DNA from: Alentia gelatinosa
Taxonomy: Eukaryota; Annelida; Polychaeta; Phyllodocida; Polynoidae
Length of the DNA stretch: 64,000 nucleotides
Direction: 5' to 3'
Assembly (NCBI GenBank): GCA_950022655.1
Contig: OX465587.1
Span: forward strand, 35,893,153 to 35,957,152
In this document: positions 1 to 9,725 of the stretch, in pieces
How positions within the stretch are numbered: position 1 is the stretch's first letter
Layout of the letters: every line of letters begins with the position of its first letter
Notes under the pieces: model-generated
Told to the model about the DNA's origin: nothing
Databases searched by the model: none
Seen by the model: only the letters and a program-made list of their open reading frames with translations
Translations under genes and position numbers: made by a program

Positions 1-59
1 AGTTCCTTGTGGTTAATTTTGATGACAAATGTGTACATTTAGCGTTTTATCTAGATTAT

Positions 60-360
60 CCAATCTTGATAGGCAAAATAAAGCGATTTACATTTGCTTG
101 ATTTACATGGGAAATGTACTAAAAACTATGTGTATTTTATTAATTCTCTCAATAACAAGGAGAGTGACCTATGTATTTTATGACTTCATATGTGTAGAAC
201 TATACATCTACTATATTCTGTGAAAGTTTGAGGAAAGTGACATGGGTCTTACCATGTGAAATGCAACTTTTCATAACGTCTATATGTTCTATTACAATAT
301 CATCAATATATTGATCTCTAAATAAAAAAAACCTAGCACGGTGACCCCAGAATTTTAAGT
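60..360 (+). repeat. Dispersed repeat family G, copy 1
   Basis: This AT-rich stretch is recognisably related to 56285-56540. Both contain TTCTGTGAA-GTTTGA-GAA, then a CTTTTC/CTTACC block, then CAACTTTT-A-AA--TCTATAT, then a GTGACCCC/GTAACCCC block, in the same order and orientation. No coding signal or terminal repeats are visible. It could be an old transposon fragment or an old segmental duplication. Bases 360-480 hold nothing I can identify. Confidence 0.45.
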
Positions 361-483
361 TAGAGATATATTCTACAGCACTTCGAGATCATCATATTAA
401 ATTATCATTGAAAGGACATGGGTTTTAAATTTCAAGGGAAATTGTCCGCTATGCCCCTAACTGGTTAGGGGCTGTGAAGATCC

Positions 484-698
484 GATTAGCGATGCCCAGC
501 GCCTACGATATAGGACACGGAGGGGCGAGTGGCGGAGGAGCCCGGCCGTCTGTAGCTGGGGTTGTAGGAACTCGGAGCAGGGCGCGGGTGAGTGGCAGGA
601 GGCAGGGTGTTGTCGGTCAGCACGCCCGGAGGTGGTGGTAGGAGAGGTCGGGAAGTTCGCCAGCGTGAACTAATAGTACGCAGTGTGCTTTTAGGTCC
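484..698. other. GC-rich coding-like segment, strand ambiguous
   Basis: A GC-rich island in AT-rich surroundings is open in register on both strands. On the minus strand a frame runs about 70 codons from near 698 to a TAA near 484 and is rich in Pro, Ser and Tyr, ending with residues YIVGAGHR. On the plus strand a frame starts at the ATG near 494 and meets a perfect donor (CGG then GTGAGT) near 590. Either a minus-strand terminal exon or a plus-strand 5' exon is possible. Opposite-strand open frames in register are expected in GC-rich DNA, so this is weak. Bases 700-1098 hold nothing recognisable. Confidence 0.22.
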
Positions 699-1098
699 CT
701 AAGGTGGAACATAGGGTGGTTAGTACCCTTTACCATCACCAACCCTTGTTTTCTCTCTTATCTCTTTGCCCATTGCGGCCGGAGAATGTTACATGGCATT
801 CCTGCAGATAAGGGCGGGCAATGTCATATGGCTTTTTTGTGTTTCTTGGCAATTTTTAGGAAATTATCGCAGTATTGTAGATATTATTATTTTTGGCTGA
901 GTGTTCTGAGTAAAATTCTGTAATAAATAAGAAAGGTCAGAAAAATATTTATGAATCACTGGAAGTTTTTAATTTGCATATCTTTTTTAACAATGAGAGA
1001 CGCTACCTGTTGTAGTAGATATGCATGGTGAATGATGTGCGGTCGTTAAAGGGTTAACGACATACAATAATTATTTTGATGGACGATCTTCCGGTGCA

Positions 1099-1215
1099 CA
1101 CCTCTCATAAGATCTCACACTCTCTAAGCCGTATTCATTAAGAAATCTTCTCCCATAGAGCACAGTGAGAACCTTGTACAGATAACGACTTAGAGAGTGT
1201 TAGATCTCAGGAGAT
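1099..1215. repeat. Short foldback, related to 11715-11970
   Basis: The left arm, starting CTCTCATAAGATCTCACAC, pairs with a right arm ending in the complementary ...GTTAGATCTCAGGAG, about 27 bp per arm. The loop contains TCTTCTCCCATAGAGC, a block that recurs in the larger foldback at 11715-11970, so both belong to one family. Confidence 0.6.
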
Positions 1216-1261
1216 GTCATGAAATAAGGATGACAAACAAGCAGGAAATACCATGACATGG

Positions 1262-1330
1262 CTGAGCCTCAAACCCGGATCCTGTGATCCACAGTCCACC
1301 ACGCTACCGACTGAGCCATACCACTGCCCT
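1262..1330 (-). repeat. tRNA-derived SINE head or tRNA pseudogene
   Basis: Read on the minus strand, this contains an A-box-like TGGCTCAGTCGG, a following TAGCG, a possible anticodon arm around CTGTGGATCACAG, and a B-box-like GGGTTTGAGGC at normal tRNA spacing. The acceptor stem does not close well, so a functional tRNA is unlikely. A Pol III-derived SINE head is the better reading. Confidence 0.45.
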
Positions 1331-1498
1331 CCTGAGTATAGGTGTCCTAAAGGTCTAGCCCCTTGTGTGAACACATATTAGGCCAGATACTGTCCGCCAT
1401 TTTGTCTTACTTCGTGCCCTGCCTCAGACTTGTGGATTATCTGTGAGCCAGCGAGGGTATGTGGCGTTTCTAGTAAACCATGAAGACGTAATATGGAG

Positions 1499-1790
1499 AA
1501 ACCAAACAAGAGTTAGTCGTGTTGTTGTTCATCGCACAACGGCAAGATCGCGTATTACTGCTCTCGGCTTTGCCTCACCGGAGTGCGATGAACAATAACA
1601 CGACTAACTCGAGTTTGGTTTAGAATTTAACCTACCCCGCCCATCTAAATTACTTCTACATTAACAAATGACGTCATTGGTCAAGTGTATCGCACTAGAG
1701 CGATATTTTTCATTTTTCTGAACTCCAGATCGAATACAGTGACCCAATGTTAAGCCTATGGAGTTTTTTATTGGGGGTAGGATAAAAAAT
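1499..1790 (+). mobile_element. Foldback element, type I, copy 1
   Basis: A long hairpin (arms from 1499 and up to 1621, outermost AAACCAAAC/GTTTGGTTT, inner GAGTTAGTCGTG/CACGACTAACTC) is followed by a CTACCCC box near 1633. About 110 bp later come CCAATGTTAAGCCTATGG at 1744-1761 and GGGGTAGGATAAAA at 1774-1787. A second copy lies inverted at 40544-40806 with the same order of parts. No protein is encoded, so it is non-autonomous. Bases 1791-2149 hold nothing further. Confidence 0.7.
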
Positions 1791-2149
1791 AAAGACGTTC
1801 TCTGCTAAACCTGGAAGTATTGGACTATAAGGGACTTTGAGGAAACTATGTCTTTCGTCCAATTAATTACAGAGATCGAACATGGAGGTAAAGGGTGTTT
1901 ATAACTAACTAATTAATGCATGTATGAGTACATACAAGTCATGCACTATGACAGTTTAACATTAGCCGATAGCATAGGTTATGATGGTAAGGTAAATATA
2001 TAAATATTATGAGTCCATCATAATGTAATCATATTCCTCCTAATTATGGCCCGACGCCGTAGGCGAAGGGACCTATTTACGGGACGATATACAGAGAACA
2101 GCCTTCACCTAGGGCTCAGTAACTACGTTTCCTTGTTATATCTTTCAAA

Positions 2150-2265
2150 TCTTATCACCAGACCTGCTGTACAACCTCTTTAAAGCTCTGACCTTGGCTT
2201 GACCTCAGCCATCTCCCCAATATCTTTCTCATCTTAACACTAGACTTGCCGTACAAGAATTCAGG
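2150..2265 (+). repeat. Isolated units of the 82-bp TGACCTTGG array
   Basis: One to one and a half units of the same sequence that forms the array at 3160-3690: an ACCAGACCTGC block, CAACCTCTTTA, then CTGACCTTGGCTTGACCTCAGCC. The unit is separated from the main array by about 900 bp. That intervening 2266-2920 segment has only a short polyC run near 2892 and no gene I can support. Confidence 0.55.
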
Positions 2266-2920
2266 AAGAATGTCATTTTATGCATAGCGTGACAGTGTGC
2301 CCGAGCATTATATATTATATGTCACTCCCAGCAGCTGGCAGTATTCGATAGGAGTTCGTGCACATGTACGTAATAATAGTTATTATCCCATTCATTCCAG
2401 ACCGATATTAACAAGTTATTTTGGGGATCTATTGAGAGGGAAAGAGGGAAGTTTAAGGTTGTGGGTGACACGATTGTAAAATCCAAACTCAATAAAGACA
2501 GATTAAAAAAACACCTGTTACGAGTCCTAATATATTTCAGGAACGGTATTTAGTCTAGAGTATAGTGTGAACCCATGTCTTCAGGCAGTGTGTGCATCAA
2601 TACGGTGCAGAACAGTTCCTGCCCAGTCCCCAGAGCTGTCGCTAGATTTAGCAGCGCTTGGTTTCACTATGCAACCCCCCAGGGCCATTGAAAATACATC
2701 ACCAGTCACGTATTGAGACTGTTGTGGTAATCCTTTCCTTTCACCTGTTCCTCGACCACTTCTTTAATCCTCCACTTAATCTTGCACTTAATTTTCCTCC
2801 CGATCCAAGTGGTATTCCCATGGCAGTCATGATGGAGTTCCTTTTCACAGTTGTTCCCACTGCTTTGTGTCAGTCGTATCCACACTGTCCCTCCCCCCCC
2901 CCCCCCCTGCACCGGCACCA

Positions 2921-3071
2921 TGGAGTTGTCCCATTACCTTAATTCCATATAAGGAATACAGTAGACCGAGTAGCCAATGACTGCATTCGCAGCAAACCCC
3001 AACCTTCACCTTGACCTCCTTACATAATATTTTCTCACACCTTGGGACGGCTCTGCAGTCGAGAGTTGACC
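2921..3071 (+). repeat. Dispersed repeat family C, copy 1
   Basis: About 150 bp starting GGAGTTGTCCC and containing CATATAAGGAATA, TAGCCAATGACTGCATTC and CCTTCACCTTGACCTCC, and ending near CCTTGGGACGGCTCTGCAGTC. The same blocks occur in order at 13521-13672 and 19200-19333, all on the plus strand. No terminal repeats are visible. Confidence 0.75.
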
Positions 3072-3159
3072 TTGAATCTTAGGGGCCACAACCACCCTCC
3101 CGGACTCGTACCAAGGCTTGGCCTCTGCTCTCTCCAAAAGTCCTTCCCATACTTAAAAT

Positions 3160-3690
3160 CAGAACTGCCATAAGACCTATTTCCAGGTCTGATCTTGCCC
3201 TCCACCACAGTCCCTTCTCCTTAAAACCAGTCCTACCATAAGACCTCTTTCTAGCTCTGACCTTGGCCTGACCTCAGCCATCTCCCCGATGTCTCCCTCA
3301 TCTTCACACAAGACCTGTAGTACAACCTCTTTAAATCTCTGACCTTGGCCTGACCTCAACCATCTCACATATCTCTTTTGTACCTTAACACCAGACCTGC
3401 CATTCCGACCTCTTCCGGGCCCTGACCTTGGGCTGACCTCAGCCATCTCCCAAATATTTTCTCATTTTAACACCAGACCTTCCATACAACCTCTTTATAA
3501 CTCTGACCTTGGCCTGACCTCAGCCATCTCCCCAATATCTTCCTCATCTTAACACCAGATCTGCTATGGACTTCTTTATATCTCTGACTTTGGCCTGATC
3601 TTATCAGTCTCCCCAAGAACTTTCTCATCTTAAAACTCAACCTGCCAAAGACCTCCTACCAGCCCTGACCTTGCTTTCTATCCTCTCCCA
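3160..3690 (+). repeat. Tandem array, ~82-bp unit with nuclear-receptor-like half sites
   Basis: Six or so degenerate units, each with GACCTCTTT, CTGACCTTGGCCTGACCTC, GCCATCTCC and CTCATCTTAACACCAGACC. The core carries two TGACCT half sites in direct orientation. TGACCTTGG is also the reverse complement of CCAAGGTCA, the extended half site known for FTZ-F1/ERR-type receptors. Functional binding is inference. Confidence 0.7.
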
Positions 3691-4533
3691 AGGCCAAACT
3701 TCGTCACTCTCCATAACCCTAGCCTCCATCATGTAACTTCACCAGCTATCACAGAAGCGTGCCTCAAGTCATGACTGGGAAGACACTTTTTATGCGAGCT
3801 GACTAAAACATGTAAATTGCATGAATTACTTGAAATTACTATTCGTACCATTCCCATTCCATTCCGGCAACTCTCGATACAGATTAAAAAGAGTCCCGGG
3901 GAGACTCGTATGAATATTAAGACGGGACCAGATGACTAGGAATGAGAGTGTGTAAAAGAGGGCAATAGACGGAAAGGGTAATAAATAAAAAGGAGTGAGG
4001 GGATGCGGGTAGGAACAGGCAGTGTTGAGGAGGAGTAGAGAGAGAAAAGGACCTACAGGGGTAGTAGATGTGAGGCTATAGAACTGTAAAAAAAACCACC
4101 TGTGATAGGCCTAGATAAGGGTTAGAAGGGCGTGGAAGTACAAGAGATATGAATGGCATATGGAGGAGAGATGGTGAGGCAGAGGTATGCTGCCACAGCA
4201 TACTGGAAGGAATAACTGTGAAAGTCAAGAAGACGCAAAAAAGGTTCGGGATAGTACAGAAATCAAAGAATGGGGAATATTAAAATATACTAGGAGACAA
4301 GGAAATGAATAGCGAGGAAGAGATAGAAAGATTTAAGAAAGATTACCACACACTATCAGTTCTATATTCTGCAGAATATCTTAACAAGTTCATTTGGCAT
4401 TTCTCTGATATTTTCTTTTAGACTTGGTGATGCTTTAATAACTATATTCTCACATGATACATTTTAAACCAATCAGATGTCAGTATTCAAGTTTGCCCTT
4501 ATCCATAGGAGCATTTCCTACAGGAATCCTACC
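3691..4533. other. No gene seen; purine-rich stretch
   Basis: From about 3930 to 4350 the plus strand is strongly A/G-rich (runs such as GGAGGAGTAGAGAGAG) without a clear repeat unit. No frame, splice pair or terminal repeat stands out. Confidence 0.4.
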
Positions 4534-4722
4534 AGAAGAAGAAGAAGAAGAAGAAGAAGAAGAAGAAGAAGAAGAAGAAGAAGAAGAAGAAGAAGAAGAA
4601 GAAGAAGAAGAAGAAGAAGAAGAAGAAGAAGAAGAAGAAGAAGAAGAAGAAGAAGAAGAAGAAGAAGAAGAAGAAGAAGAAGAAGAAGAAGAGGAAGAGG
4701 AAGAAGAGGAAGAAGAGGAAAA
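4534..4722. repeat. (GAA)n microsatellite
   Basis: About 63 units of GAA, becoming impure (GAGGAA) at the 3' end. Long pure GAA.TTC tracts can form triplex DNA. Apparent poly-Glu, poly-Arg, poly-Leu and poly-Phe reading frames here are artefacts of the trinucleotide repeat. Bases 4723-4926 hold nothing further. Confidence 0.98.
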
Positions 4723-4926
4723 AGAGGGGACAGGACAGAAGGGGAGAGAGCCGGAGTGAGTGGAGAGGGATCCATAACAAAGTGTAAAAGTAGAAGATGA
4801 ATACGAGAAGATTGTTCCTATCCGAGATATGCTGATCTAAATGTAAGATTAGTGATAAGGTAGCAGGAAATATGGATAACCAAAGGGATGATTGTAATCC
4901 CCAATAGGAGGTAGTTAGTAGTAAGA

Positions 4927-5115
4927 GTTATGTAAGCTGGGGAGGCACGCCCTTAGTAGGAAAAGGGGAGGAGCTTAGAGCTAACCGCGGAGCCGTGGAG
5001 CTGACCAATGAGAGTGCGGGAGTCTACAAAGAGTGGAAATAACTAACGTTGTACTGAGGTGAAATAAACAGTTATTGAATTGCACCCTGCTGAGTCTGTT
5101 GCTTTATCCTAGAAG
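4927..5115 (+). mobile_element. Possible solo LTR
   Basis: The segment starts TGTAAGCTGGGGAGGC, has a GC-rich middle, then GAAATAAACAGTTATTGAAT (a possible AATAAA signal), and a terminal CTGAGTCTGTTG block, which is the layout of a retrotransposon LTR. I see no second copy, primer-binding site or coding region, and the end is uncertain. A non-LTR origin is possible. Bases 5116-5473 hold nothing recognisable. Confidence 0.3.
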
Positions 5116-5473
5116 TCCTCGAATCCGTAGTTTACAAAAGGAAGAGGAGGGAACAGCAGGACTGAAGCCGGTATAAGGGGAGGGAGGCGGACAGGTGTAG
5201 GCCTCGCCCAGTTCACCAAACCAGGTCAACATGGCGACAGGAGATGGGAGGTGGAGTTTCAGATGCAAAGATTTGCTGAGGCCAGTGTAAATCAAAACAA
5301 GGAATGGATTACACAAATTCTACGACATATTTGTTGTGTGTAAATTATTGTATTTGTCCATGCCTGTTTATACTAGGATATAATAGTATGTACATCAGAG
5401 ATGAATGAGCCTGCAATTATAAATGAATACCAATTAAAAGGTTTGGGTTGCATTCAGTCAATCGATAGTTTCC

Positions 5474-5655
5474 TTTATCTCACCCCAGATATTTTTTCTC
5501 CATAGACTTAACATTGGAATCTCGTATCAAACACCCATTAGATATTTAGGAAAAATCACATAGCAATTCACGTGGCTTCGCCTTGTGAATTTCTATGTGA
5601 TTCAAACTCAATGGGATACGAGCTCAGACCCTAAACTTTCATGGGTTTCCTCTAT
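5474..5655 (-). mobile_element. Foldback element, type II, copy a
   Basis: Read on the minus strand it has GAAACCCATGAAAGTTTAGG, then a hairpin whose tip is AAGGCGAAGCC flanked by GAATTCAC-like arms, then CGAGATTCCAATGTTAAG, TCTATGGAG and a GGGGTGAG box at its 3' end. The same parts occur in order at 6518, 12540, 16876 and 47630. The hairpin is shortened compared with 16876-17230. Confidence 0.7.
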
Positions 5656-5905
5656 AGTGACCCACTTGCACCCAATAAATTTGCCAATTCTGCAACTGCC
5701 TATCTTGGACCCAAAAATATCAAGCACCAGTTGGTCTTGAGGTATTTTGGTCTAGAGTAATTGATCATGGTCACCTGGGCACTGGCTCCTTGCTCTTTTC
5801 TCACTATCACAGTGAATAACATGCAGATAGTGAAGAGATAGTTTTCAGGAAGCATGCTGGAAGTTAAAATTTACCACTCTAACCTCTAGGAAATATGTAT
5901 AGTGC
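5656..5905 (+). repeat. Dispersed repeat family D, copy 1
   Basis: Related over about 240 bp to 45091-45350. Shared blocks in order are GTGACCCA/GTGACAAC, CAACTGCCT, ATCA-CACCAGT, GAGGTATTT-GGTCT, ATGGTCA-CTGGGCAC, ATAGTGAAG and AACCT-TAGG. Both copies are on the plus strand. Bases 5906-6517 show only a 22-bp tandem duplication near 6029-6079 and otherwise nothing. Confidence 0.6.
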
Positions 5906-6517
5906 GTACAAGCATGCTCTAATAATCAGTGCTGCATTTCCATGGTTTGTGGTTTTTTAGTTGCTTGATTTCTTTTCTTTCTTTTTTTGATGGGTGGGGG
6001 TTTCTTCCATCTTTATTTAGGTTTTACTCGTTCTGTAGTATGACAGTTCGGTTTATTCGTTCTGTAGTATGACAGTTCTTTCGTGAATAGTGTTTAAGGC
6101 CGATATGGCCAAAAATAGAGGACATTCCCTACATGTGAAATTCCAAGTGTAATCTATGTAAACAACGTCACTTTCATATCCACATTCCACTTTGCAATAG
6201 TGTTAACACAAGGCCGCCGTGGTCACCGAAACCTGTATAAAAGTTCAGAAGGGGAAACAGGAAACTGCAGGCACACAGTTACCGTACAGGAGTCTATTGA
6301 CAGGGGAGGGGAGTCAGTGGAGGCTGGTTTTACCGGTGCCATAGTGAACCCGACAATCCGAGCCGTTGTCCCATTAAATATTAAGCCCATGTTTACATGT
6401 TAGGCACGTCAACCCAAGGCTAGGGGGTACATACCGAACATAGAGCCCTGTACACCGACATGTATAGAGGTAGAGCTGCAGGGAGGTGTCCAACTACGAC
6501 CAGATACTGTGGAGGTA

Positions 6518-6765
6518 ACCTATGGAAGTTTAGGGTCACAGCTCGTTATCTCATCGAATTTGAATCGTGTAGTAATTCACAAGGCGAAGTCGCATAAATT
6601 ATATAGCGATTCAAATTAGGTAGGATCAAACTCTGACCGTAAACTTGAATGGGTTTCTGAATTTATCTCACCATTCACATTGAGAAATTGGCTAATGGGA
6701 TATTTTTCCTAAATATCTCATGACCGTTGGATACGAGTTCCCAATGTAAAGTAGAACGCACTTTG
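6518..6765 (+). mobile_element. Foldback element, type II, copy b
   Basis: Contains ACCTATGGAAGTTTAGGGTC, hairpin arms TTTGAATCG-GTAGTAATTCAC and its complement around AAGGCGAAG, GGGTTTCTGAATTTATCTCACC, and GATACGAGTTCCCAATG. The 3' end stops before the GGGGTGAG box, so this copy is truncated or decayed. Confidence 0.7.
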
Positions 6766-6903
6766 GCTGGAAACAGTATCCTATTTTTCATACCATAGTT
6801 ATCCTCATTAAGCAAGACACATTACACCACGGGCCACTTCGGTCTAGGACAGAGGCTGACCTCCATAGCTGGGTTCTACTGTATATATGCCATAGATAGG
6901 AAA

Positions 6904-7052
6904 CAGGATAGTTAAAATCAAGCAGGAGAGGGACCCAACATATTCATGTAGTGTTAGAAGTAGCCTGGAAGCCTTGACAGGAAACCAGACTATGTTAGAA
7001 GGAGATCTCGAGCCGGTTTACTACACTGGCCCCCAACCCTCGCTCACACAGT
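6904..7052 (+). repeat. Direct duplication, left copy
   Basis: About 150 bp from CAGGATAGTTAAAATCA to CTCGCTCACACAG is repeated with few changes at 7713-7862, in the same orientation about 810 bp away. A hairpin and a MITE lie between the copies. Confidence 0.9.
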
Positions 7053-7068
7053 ACATTTCGTGAGAACC

Positions 7069-7123
7069 AGGGAGCTGTTTCAAAACCATATACTTAACCC
7101 ACGTTTTGAAACAGCTCCCAGGG
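7069..7123. repeat. Short perfect hairpin
   Basis: Arms of about 17 bp (GGGAGCTGTTTCAAAAC and its complement) are separated by 15 bp. It starts just after the left 150-bp duplication and is absent after the right one, so it may be a tiny foldback insertion. Bases 7124-7494 hold nothing recognisable. Confidence 0.7.
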
Positions 7124-7494
7124 TCGGATTAGCCTGGAAGCTTGGCTCACATATATGGCAAGGGAACTACCATCATATTTCTGGTGCATTGATAGATTGC
7201 ATTAGGTATTTCATATTCAGAAATCATATTTTCTTGTCTCAAAGGTGTCAAATACTATCAGACTACCAGATTATTACTGGCAAATAGACTTTTTGGGGGT
7301 TACCTATTATGTTGTGAAAGTTTTGTATGAGTTCATTATGTACTGTCATTCATTTGAAACCAATTTACATATGATTTATTAGGGGGGAAAGGCTTAATAT
7401 GCAAAGTTTAAAGTTGGCTCAGAATATCCCTCTACCTGTCCTATTATTAATTTGGACAGGGAACCAGTCTAGGCTCAGACCCCCAGATATGAAA

Positions 7495-7716
7495 CCTGGG
7501 GCCCGTTTAATAATCTATGATCGTCCATAAAGACCCGTTTCTGTATGGCATGGAGACCCAGGGACGATGTTGGTCAACTTTATTCAACACTTACAGACGA
7601 TCTGAAGCACGGCTAATATACTATTTTTAGCGAACATACTTGAATATTATCAAACAATAGCCTTTGTATGAAAAGGGTCTTCATGTACGATCCTAGGTTA
7701 TTAAACGGGCCCCAGG
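7495..7716. mobile_element. MITE with 30-bp terminal inverted repeats
   Basis: The ends are inverted repeats of about 30 bp with about 27 matches; the outer part is CCTGGGGCCCGTTTAATAA. The total length is about 222 bp and no protein is encoded, as expected of a miniature inverted-repeat element. GGGGCCCGTTT-type ends are known from non-autonomous DNA transposons of animals. The target-site duplication is unclear because the right end abuts the duplicated segment at 7713. Confidence 0.75.
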
Positions 7717-7862
7717 ATTGTTAGAATCAGCCAGGATAGGGACCCAGTATATTCATGTAGTGTTAGAAGTAGCCTGGAAGCCTGGACAGGGAACCAGACT
7801 ATGTTAGAAGGAGATCTCGAGCCGGCTTACTACACTGGCCCCCAACCCTCGCTCACACAGCA
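7713..7862 (+). repeat. Direct duplication, right copy
   Basis: Partner of 6904-7052. After CTCACACAG the two copies diverge: here the sequence turns GC-rich and runs into the coding-like segment at 8014. Confidence 0.9.
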
Positions 7863-8013
7863 CACACGCGGCTGGGAGCGGCAGGCAGACGGAGACTAAC
7901 CAGTCATTATTCACAATGCAGGTTCTGGTGCCAATCACGTCGGCACGCTGATCTCAGCGGATCAGTAACTACCGTCTTTAAAAGACCCTTCAACGCAGAT
8001 CTGCCCTCACTTA

Positions 8014-8214
8014 GGGGCCCTAAGGTGCCTGCCAGGCCCCCTCCAGCCTACAGCAGCCCCTACTCGGCCACCAGGCCCTGCACCACTCGGCGCCTAGAAG
8101 CTCCCCCTCTGCAGAAGCGGATCAGGAGTTTGGGAATGGAGTTTGCGCCGTGTGGCTGGGCTGGGCCCTTCTGGTCAGCTTTATATTCTTGCCCGGAGTG
8201 TGATAATATGAATG
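8014..8214 (+). CDS. Candidate internal exon (weak)
   Basis: A GC-rich island, with GC-rich third codon positions, reads open from about 7890 to 8357. An acceptor-like CTGCCCTCACTTAG ends at 8013 and a donor-like ATG then GTAACT lies near 8214. The first part of the encoded peptide is Pro/Arg-rich (starting GPKVPARPPPAYSSPYS) and continues to about 66 residues. I do not recognise a family. It may equally be a GC-rich open frame by chance. Confidence 0.2.
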
Positions 8215-8639
8215 GTAACTGTTTAGTAGGGCACAATCTGTTCGGAACTAAGGTGGTCAGAGTTGCAGGGTTTTGTAGCCTTAACTTGGGTTATGCTGTA
8301 TATCTACATAGGCCCACCAAGGACTCTTTCACAAAGACACTTCTATCTACAGGCTGATATACGCAAAATTTGATAGGACCATCTATAAAGTACATACGCA
8401 GAATTTTGTACCTCTCCCTCCCACCTACCCACCCCCCTTAGCGCGTACATACTTTATGGATGGCCCCCATGGTCCATAATATATGTCTACATAGTCAAAC
8501 CAAAGACACATTCAAGGCTCAGTCATACTGCTGTGTTTCTTGCACGTCTGTAATCTTAATCTCAATCTCGCTGTGATATGATCCTTGTGATTGCTATAGC
8601 GTAAAAGAGTATCAATCAACCAATCAACATTATCTACAT

Positions 8640-8683
8640 AAACCCACCAAAGGCACATTTGTAAACCTATTACAGATATAATC

Positions 8684-8767
<84 letters not shown>

Positions 8768-9725
8768 TGTATATTTGTACAGATGCCCACCAAAGGCTTT
8801 TTCATAAACAGTGTACTACTACCCAAAGCCTTGTATACCCAGAGATAGATGCACTACATATTACCTCTATCACATACCGCATCGCTGCCTCCTTCTCCCA
8901 CCTCTCCCCTCTAATTTACTCAAAGGGCCTCCTACATACCTCAACTGAACTCAACAGCGAGCTCTGTTGAAACTCTGATGGTTCACTAGACTCACTTGAC
9001 TTACTTCCCATCTTGGTGGGCGTTACCAATAGCCACAGGATGTAATCAAATCAGCTTCTTCAAGCTTCCATTTCTTAAACCCTCCTATACATACAATTCT
9101 ATCATCTATATATATTTACATAGACCCACCAAAGGCATCTTTATAAACGTATCACTACTCTAAACCTCATATACCCAAGTAACCTCCTCAGCATGATTGT
9201 ACTAGATCCCATCTCTATAACATACCCCATCACTGCCTCCTCCTATCTCTCCTGTCCCATTTACCCGCAGAAGCACCTACCTTACTTCAACCTGACACAG
9301 CAACGAGTTCTTTGGAAACTCGCCATGCTTCATTAGACTCTTGTGACCTACTACTCCTCATGGCAACTTTTATGATTGCTGCATGATATCACTAAAGACA
9401 AAAGCTGTTACTGCTTAAACCTGCATATTCACACAATCTCTTCATCAATATGTATCTAAAAATGACCCACTGAAGGCACCTTCATGAACATACCACTACT
9501 CAAAACCTCATATACCCAAGTAGCCTCCTCAGCATAGATGCACCACATGTTACCTCTATAACATGCCCCATGACTGCCTCCTCCTACCTCTCCTCTCCCA
9601 TTTACCCACACAGCTTCCTACCTTACCTCATCCCAACACAACAACCAGCTCTGTTGACACTCGCCACGCTTCAATAGACCCACGTGACCTACTACTCCTC
9701 CTGGCGGGCGTTACTGATCGGCGCG
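8640..9725 (+). repeat. Tandem array, ~340-bp unit
   Basis: The block CCCACCAAAGGC starts at 8643, 8786, 9125 and (changed) 9466, giving two complete steps of 339 and 341 bp plus a shortened first one. Each full unit also has ACCTC-TATACCC, CTGCCTCCT-CT, AACTC-CA-GCTTCA-TAGACTC, and a final CTACT-CTC--GGCG segment. The last unit merges into the CpG-rich promoter region. No reading frame is conserved between units. Confidence 0.85.
8688..8768. repeat. (AT)n microsatellite
   Basis: About 80 bp of nearly pure AT dinucleotides, splitting the first partial unit of the 340-bp array. Confidence 0.97.

Noticed and set aside
1262..1330. Functional tRNA gene on the minus strand
   Set aside because: A- and B-box words are present but the acceptor stem does not pair and the anticodon arm is irregular.
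4454..4800. Poly-Glu, poly-Arg, poly-Leu and poly-Phe ORFs
   Set aside because: All frames of a GAA microsatellite.
4927..5115. Complete LTR retrotransposon
   Set aside because: Only one LTR-like segment; no second LTR, primer-binding site or pol-type coding sequence in the window.
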